Below, piece by piece: positions 59,624 through 64,000 of a stretch of DNA of 64,000 nt. Made by a program: the position numbers and the translations under genes. How positions within the stretch are numbered: the stretch's first letter is position 1; each line of letters opens with the position of its first letter. The stretch comes from Trema orientale (Eukaryota; Streptophyta; Magnoliopsida; Rosales; Cannabaceae): contig JXTC01000051.1 of assembly GCA_002914845.1 (NCBI GenBank), positions 388,244 through 452,243 of the forward strand, written 5' to 3'. Under the pieces are notes generated by a model. It was given only the letters and a program-made list of their open reading frames with translations. It was not told the DNA's origin and did no database searches.

Positions 59624-61453
59624 ATGGCCACTAAGCTAGACGGTGAAGTTGAGACGAATTCTTCTGCCGAAAAAGTTTACGAGGTCCTCAGCGCCCAACA
59701 GCACCACATCCCCAATGCCTGCTCCGACAGGATACACGACGTTGCTGTGCATGAAGGTGCTTGGCACACTTCCGGCAGCGTGAAGCTCTGGAAATACACT
59801 GTCGGTGAGTACATGGAAAACAAGCCAAAACTGAATACTGTATCATGTGATGACATATATATATATATACACACACAAGACAGACGACGTTGCTGCTCAT
59901 TAGTGTATCCATTATACTTTTTTTTTCGTTAACGTTGATTATACTTGCTTCATATTAGCATTTAGTGGCAGATCCAGGATTTTAATTCAGTTGGAGTATA
60001 ATCACTATAATTAAAATTGAAATTTAGAGCCCGTAGCCTATAATTTATAATGGGTAGGTCTTCAAAAACCAATTTTTTTATCATACCAGATTTCACTAGG
60101 TTTACCCTGAAAAACTATACAAAACAGATAACTAAATACAATTATGAACATCAAAGCTAATCTTTCAATAAAGGAAATTAACAAAGCTTACGTACATTTA
60201 TTATCATATATTTTTTTCAAATTCTAATTCTACTAAATTATCTAATATTGAATTGATAAACTTAAGTGTGTAAGCCTCAACATACTAATTGTTATTTTTC
60301 TATACCAATTCAAATAAATCTTGCATGACAGGTAAACTTTTGATAAAAATTAGTGAAATAAAATATAAATGAATTGAAAGATCCGTTTTTATAGGTATTA
60401 TAATTAATTAATTATACTAATTGATTAATTATATCATAACATAAAAAATAAATGTTGTGACGGATAAAAATAAAGAATAGACAAGACGTTTTTAACATAG
60501 TTCGGTCATCTTATTATATTATTTTAAGGCATATACCATACTTAAAAAAGAAGAGAGAGAGAATACATATGGTCTAAAAAAAAAAAAAAAAACTCTTCCC
60601 TCAGCACAAATACAAAAAAGAAAAATCTAAAATTTTTACAAATTTTTATCACTTTTGAAATTTTCGAAAATTTTAGATTTTTTTTTTCTTTTCTGGATTT
60701 GTGCTGCAACTATGGAAGCCAAGGTTCTTTTTTCTTTTGTTACTTTCGAAATTTTTGAAACTTTTCGATTTTTTTTTCCTTTTCTGGATTTTGCAACAAC
60801 TATGGAAGAAAGAGAAAATTTTTTTTTGGAGAAGTTTTAGACCATATTTATTCTCTCTTTCTTCATTTTTAAGTCTGTTGTGTGCCTTAAAATAATATAA
60901 TAAGAGGTAAAAAGTTAATTTTACTAAATTTTTTGAAATTAATGATAGTAAATGATATAATAATTCAAATACATGGTATTTATATCGAAGTTTTAAAAAT
61001 ACAAGGATTTTCTTGACACTTTTCTAGAACACAGAGGGTATTTTAGTCATAATTTAACTTAAATAGAAGGTACTTAGTTTGAATTTTAAAAAATACAAGG
61101 TCTTTTTTCACATTTATTTAAAAACAGAGAGTATTTCAGTGATAATTTCGCATAGTTTTATATCTAAACTAAAATTTGAATTCACAGATGGAAATGTTGA
61201 GGAACTCAAAGAGAAGATAGAGACAGATGAAGCGAACAAAACCATAACTCTCACTGCTTTGGAAGGACATATTTTGAATCTCTACAAAACCTATAAGGTT
61301 ATTTTTCAGTTCTTTCCAAGGAATGAAGGCGGTTTGGTGAAGATTAGTCAGGAATATGAAAAGCAAAATGAGAATGTACCTTCTCCAACTAAGTATCTCA
61401 ACTTCCTGGTTAATTGCATTAAGGATATAGATGCACACCTTCTCAAGTCATAA
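59624..61453 (+). CDS. MLP-like protein E (Bet v 1/PR-10 superfamily), two exons
   Basis: The only MLP gene on the plus strand. Exon 1 is 59624-59804 and exon 2 is 61188-61453, 148 residues. The intron starts GTGAGT and ends TTCACAG, phase 1, giving WKYTVDGNVEELKEK across the junction. Marks are HIPNACSDRIHDVAVHEGAWHTSGSVKLW in exon 1 (positions 28-56, with the glycine loop HEGAWHTSGSV), then LEGHIL, YKTYKV, NEGGLVKIS, YEKQNE, PSPTKY and DIDAHLLKS. Exon 1 is four codons shorter than in MLP-D, from a gap near residue 12, where the EIEIKA strand is shortened. That may weaken the first beta strand. The intron of 1383 bp is four to twelve times longer than in its relatives and holds a foldback repeat (60507-60905). 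A SINE-like sequence follows 150 bp after the stop. Confidence 0.88.
60507..60905. repeat. Foldback (inverted repeat) inside the MLP-E intron
   Basis: Outer arms 60507-60578 and 60836-60905 are near-complementary (TTAAGGCA...GGTCTAAA against its reverse). Inner arms 60602-60640 and 60664-60706 also pair (CAGCACAAATAC and GGATTTGTGCTG). The right side is longer because a unit of about 90 bp is tandemly doubled (60651-60740 and 60741-60830). In the MLP-E pre-mRNA it could form a long hairpin. Confidence 0.75.
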
Positions 61454-61600
61454 GTAGTATCAAAAGAATGCATGTTTTGGCTTAACCAAGTCTAAAGTAT
61501 GTCACTCCTTTATTATAAATAAGTGCACAATGTTAGTGCCAACTTTCATGATGTAATCACATATGCAGTACTTTCCTACTAAATGAAACGTATTTGTGCT

Positions 61601-61708
61601 TTATAGCTCAATTGGTTTATGATTCTTTGGAGAGTGTGTGGGATGAGAGGGTTCGAATCCTAATTAGGTTAATTTATAAATAAATTTCATAATAAAAATT
61701 AAAAAAAA
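61601..61708 (+). mobile_element. Short tRNA-derived SINE-like sequence
   Basis: Has a box A-like TAGCTCAATTGG (61604-61615) and a perfect box B GGTTCGAATCC (61650-61660), then a short AT-rich tail with A runs to 61708. No clear target duplications. Too short past box B and lacking a foldable acceptor arm to be a tRNA gene. It lies 150 bp downstream of the MLP-E stop. Confidence 0.5.
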
Positions 61709-63268
61709 TATATTCTAAGTATAACTATTAATCATTTAGTGGTTTCTAGTTTCTTGTAAGGGACAAAGAATTTTTTATATATGTCATAATTACTGTTTCT
61801 TAATTATGTGCCTACTAGACAATTTTTTTTATTTTTTATTTTTTGAAAGGAAACGATGTCTGGTGCCTGCTAGACAAAAGTTGATTCTACCTTCACATTT
61901 TGGTTTTGTTTTTCGTTGAAAATTAAATTTAAAGGTGCTATAGTTGTTATGTGACGAATGTTATAAAAGGATAATTTTGTCATCAGCTTCTTAATTTGTT
62001 AATTTATGTAAAACATGTCTTTAGACTCTTTACTTTATAGTAATTATACAAAGAAATTAACACTTAATACTCATTTTTGTGCCTTTTATTTCAAAGTACT
62101 TGCTTTTATTTTTTTTCCCCAAAAATACCTGCTTTTTCAGTATATAGTTGATGTATAAAATATGTATGGTATATATTTACAATATAAATTTTTATCTATA
62201 GTTTATATTTACAATATAAATTTATACATATGGTATATATTTTGAAATGTATATCAATTTTTAGGTACAATTTATATCCACGAAATGTAAATTATGGTAT
62301 ATATTTCATGTATAAAATACTTGTGGTATATATTTTTAAAAAAATGGGTATAAAACCAGGTATTTATAAAATAAAATTAAAAAAACAGTTGTTTATGAGA
62401 ATATACTTTTGAAGAGTCGTTAAATGAATCGTACTACCACTTTCCTTGAATACCACTATTTATGTTTGAAAAGTCCATATTGCTCCTGTATTTTCTTCCT
62501 TTTCCTCCACATACAAATATACAGTCCTACTTCCATGTCTAGATTCTTTTCTTCTTCTTTCCCTTCAAAGTTTGAAACCATAATTTTTTTTCCTTCTCTT
62601 CTCTCTTCTATCCACAGACTACCATTGCCTCTCTCTCTCTCTCCTCAACTCCGACCACCACTCTCCGCCTCGACTTCCATCAACCCTGTAGCCGCCGATT
62701 ATCGCTACTCGACCAAGCTTTAGATTAACATTATCAGGTTCGAAGAATTTTGGCCAGTTCTTCGCTTGGACTTTGTTCCTTATTTAACTAAAACCCAGAT
62801 TAAAAATGTTCAATAAGATTTGAGGGTTTTGATGACAGCATTGTCTTTTCTCTATGTAAAAGTAGCAGGCTTTTAATGTGGTGTTATATTTAATTAATTG
62901 GTTTATCAAAGTGGCATTTGCTAACTTGACATAAATATTATACATGTGTACTTTGAAGCGGCTTGTAGCAAAATGTCCAAATTGTAGGCTCATTTTAAGT
63001 AAATGTCTATTTTTCAAATACGGTAGTAAAATGACAAGTATAACAATGGATATACTAAGTGCAAATTGTGATGTACGCATTATAAAAAATAATATTTTAT
63101 ACATAAATTAAAGCTAGTATATAAGCATATATTCCAAGTTTAAAAAACATACATTTAGTTATAAAAGAGAAAAGTAGACATTTAGTAAAGTGAAGTATAA
63201 AAAAGGGACATTCATCATAAATACATGTACTTTGAATTTGGAAACTATAAACAAATCAATACTTAAGG
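61709..63268. other. Intergenic sequence
   Basis: AT-rich. 62150-62340 repeats TGGTATATATTT-like units, and 62560-62660 is CT-rich with a (CT)n run. A frame at 62424-62723 lies in this CT-rich text and shows no domain. Nothing else is supported. Confidence 0.4.
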
Positions 63269-63900
63269 GGGGGCGTTTGGTGAGTTTTACTAACAAAAAG
63301 GACTGGTCTATTACATCCAATCCTTTGTTTAATATTAGAAAAAAATGCTAAGAGGGATAATTTTGTAAAGGGCTAAAATGTGAACAATAGATATGTACTA
63401 TTTTGACCTAAAAGGAAGACAAGTTAAAATAGTCTTATCTTTTCTGTATCAATTCCCAATAGAAATGAGCTCTGCATTTTCTCTTTCTATTTATTGCTTT
63501 CTTATTTCCGCAATAATGTGGGTCCCACATTCTTTCATATATATTATATAACTACACAATTCCTAATAATGTTGGTCACATGTATTTTATTTGAGCAATG
63601 ATATGGGGCAGGTATCCAACACCATATGAGACGTAGTTCTGTTATTTGATTATTATAATTAATAAATTAAGTTTCACATAGGTCTCACTTGAAGTGTAAT
63701 TATATTGAGCCTGTAACAGACTAATACATCATTTGGTGTTGAGCACCATATGGTGCCCTTTAGTATTACTTATTTCATTTACTTTTTTATTTTTTATAGT
63801 CCACTCCCACTTTTGGCCAAATAAGTTGTAGTGCTAATACAATTCAGTCTATCCCTATACAATCTAATCCTAAACAATAGTCTAGTCCGGTCCTATTTTT
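63269..63900. mobile_element. Possible PIF/Harbinger-type MITE, degraded
   Basis: The left side reads TAA then GGGGGGGCGTTTGGT and, 25 bp on, AAAAAGGACTGGTCTA. The right side, read in reverse, gives TTTAGTAC, AAAAAATAGGACCGGACTA, followed outwards by TAA. The paired GGACTGG and GGACCGG blocks and the TAA flanks suggest a Tourist-like element of about 0.63 kb with a worn right end. Confidence 0.4.
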
Positions 63901-64000
63901 TGTACTAAATAAGCCAAGGGATAAAATATGCTTGCTTACTGGACTAATTTGATTATTGTGTTGACAAAATTATACCCCTTAATAATAAATTGAAGATATA

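Noticed and set aside
62424-62723. 99-codon open frame
   Set aside because: CT-rich low-complexity sequence with no domain, intron signals or homologue that I recognise.

Overview
This is nuclear DNA from a flowering plant, almost certainly a eudicot. The evidence is AT-rich intergenic sequence, GT-AG introns, plant TATA boxes, nested LTR retrotransposons, CACTA transposons, tRNA-derived SINEs, and a family of two-exon MLP (major latex protein, Bet v 1/PR-10 fold) genes. The species cannot be fixed from the sequence. There is one ambiguous base near 9429.

Host genes: the only convincing ones form an MLP cluster, four intact-looking genes and one headless relic. MLP-A (4556-5357, minus) and MLP-B (15155-15740, minus) are a close pair of 157 aa each. 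MLP-D (44510-45272, minus, 152 aa) and MLP-E (59624-61453, plus, 148 aa) belong to a second subtype. MLP-C (36794-37059, minus) keeps only an exon 2 like that of MLP-D. All share one phase-1 intron at the same codon. Family members bind small hydrophobic ligands; none of these can be given a specific ligand.

Region by region: 1-4232 is LTR-derived, with a 2.1 kb LTR and its primer binding site. 5752-12815 is a long, apparently non-coding LTR element. 12830-14113 is a LINE relic. 14578-14879 is a SINE with 16 bp target duplications. 16667-21341 is a broken but well-structured Ty1/copia element. 21756-25415 is a LINE 3' end followed by a second copy of the non-coding LTR family. 25416-29793 is the 5' part of a SIRE/Maximus-like copia. 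30116-37080 and 42535-44796 are two copies of a 2.27 kb segment carrying MLP exon 2; the first has two extra LTR insertions for which the second gives the empty site. 39090-41667 is a non-autonomous CACTA whose right end lies in a 370 bp tandem duplication. 45372-50435 holds a CACTA terminus just upstream of MLP-D and a 1040 bp inverted repeat. 52521-57111 is a coding but decayed CACTA with a TNP2 transposase and a Ulp1-like protease remnant. 58735-59114 is a MULE-like MITE with a perfect 9 bp target duplication just before MLP-E.

Read together, the window is an MLP cluster that grew by local duplication and was then heavily invaded. Several insertions sit where they could affect expression: an LTR 20 bp from the MLP-A splice acceptor, a CACTA end about 40 bp upstream of the MLP-D TATA box, and a foldback repeat in the MLP-E intron. 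No new enzymatic system is visible; the novelty lies in the architecture.
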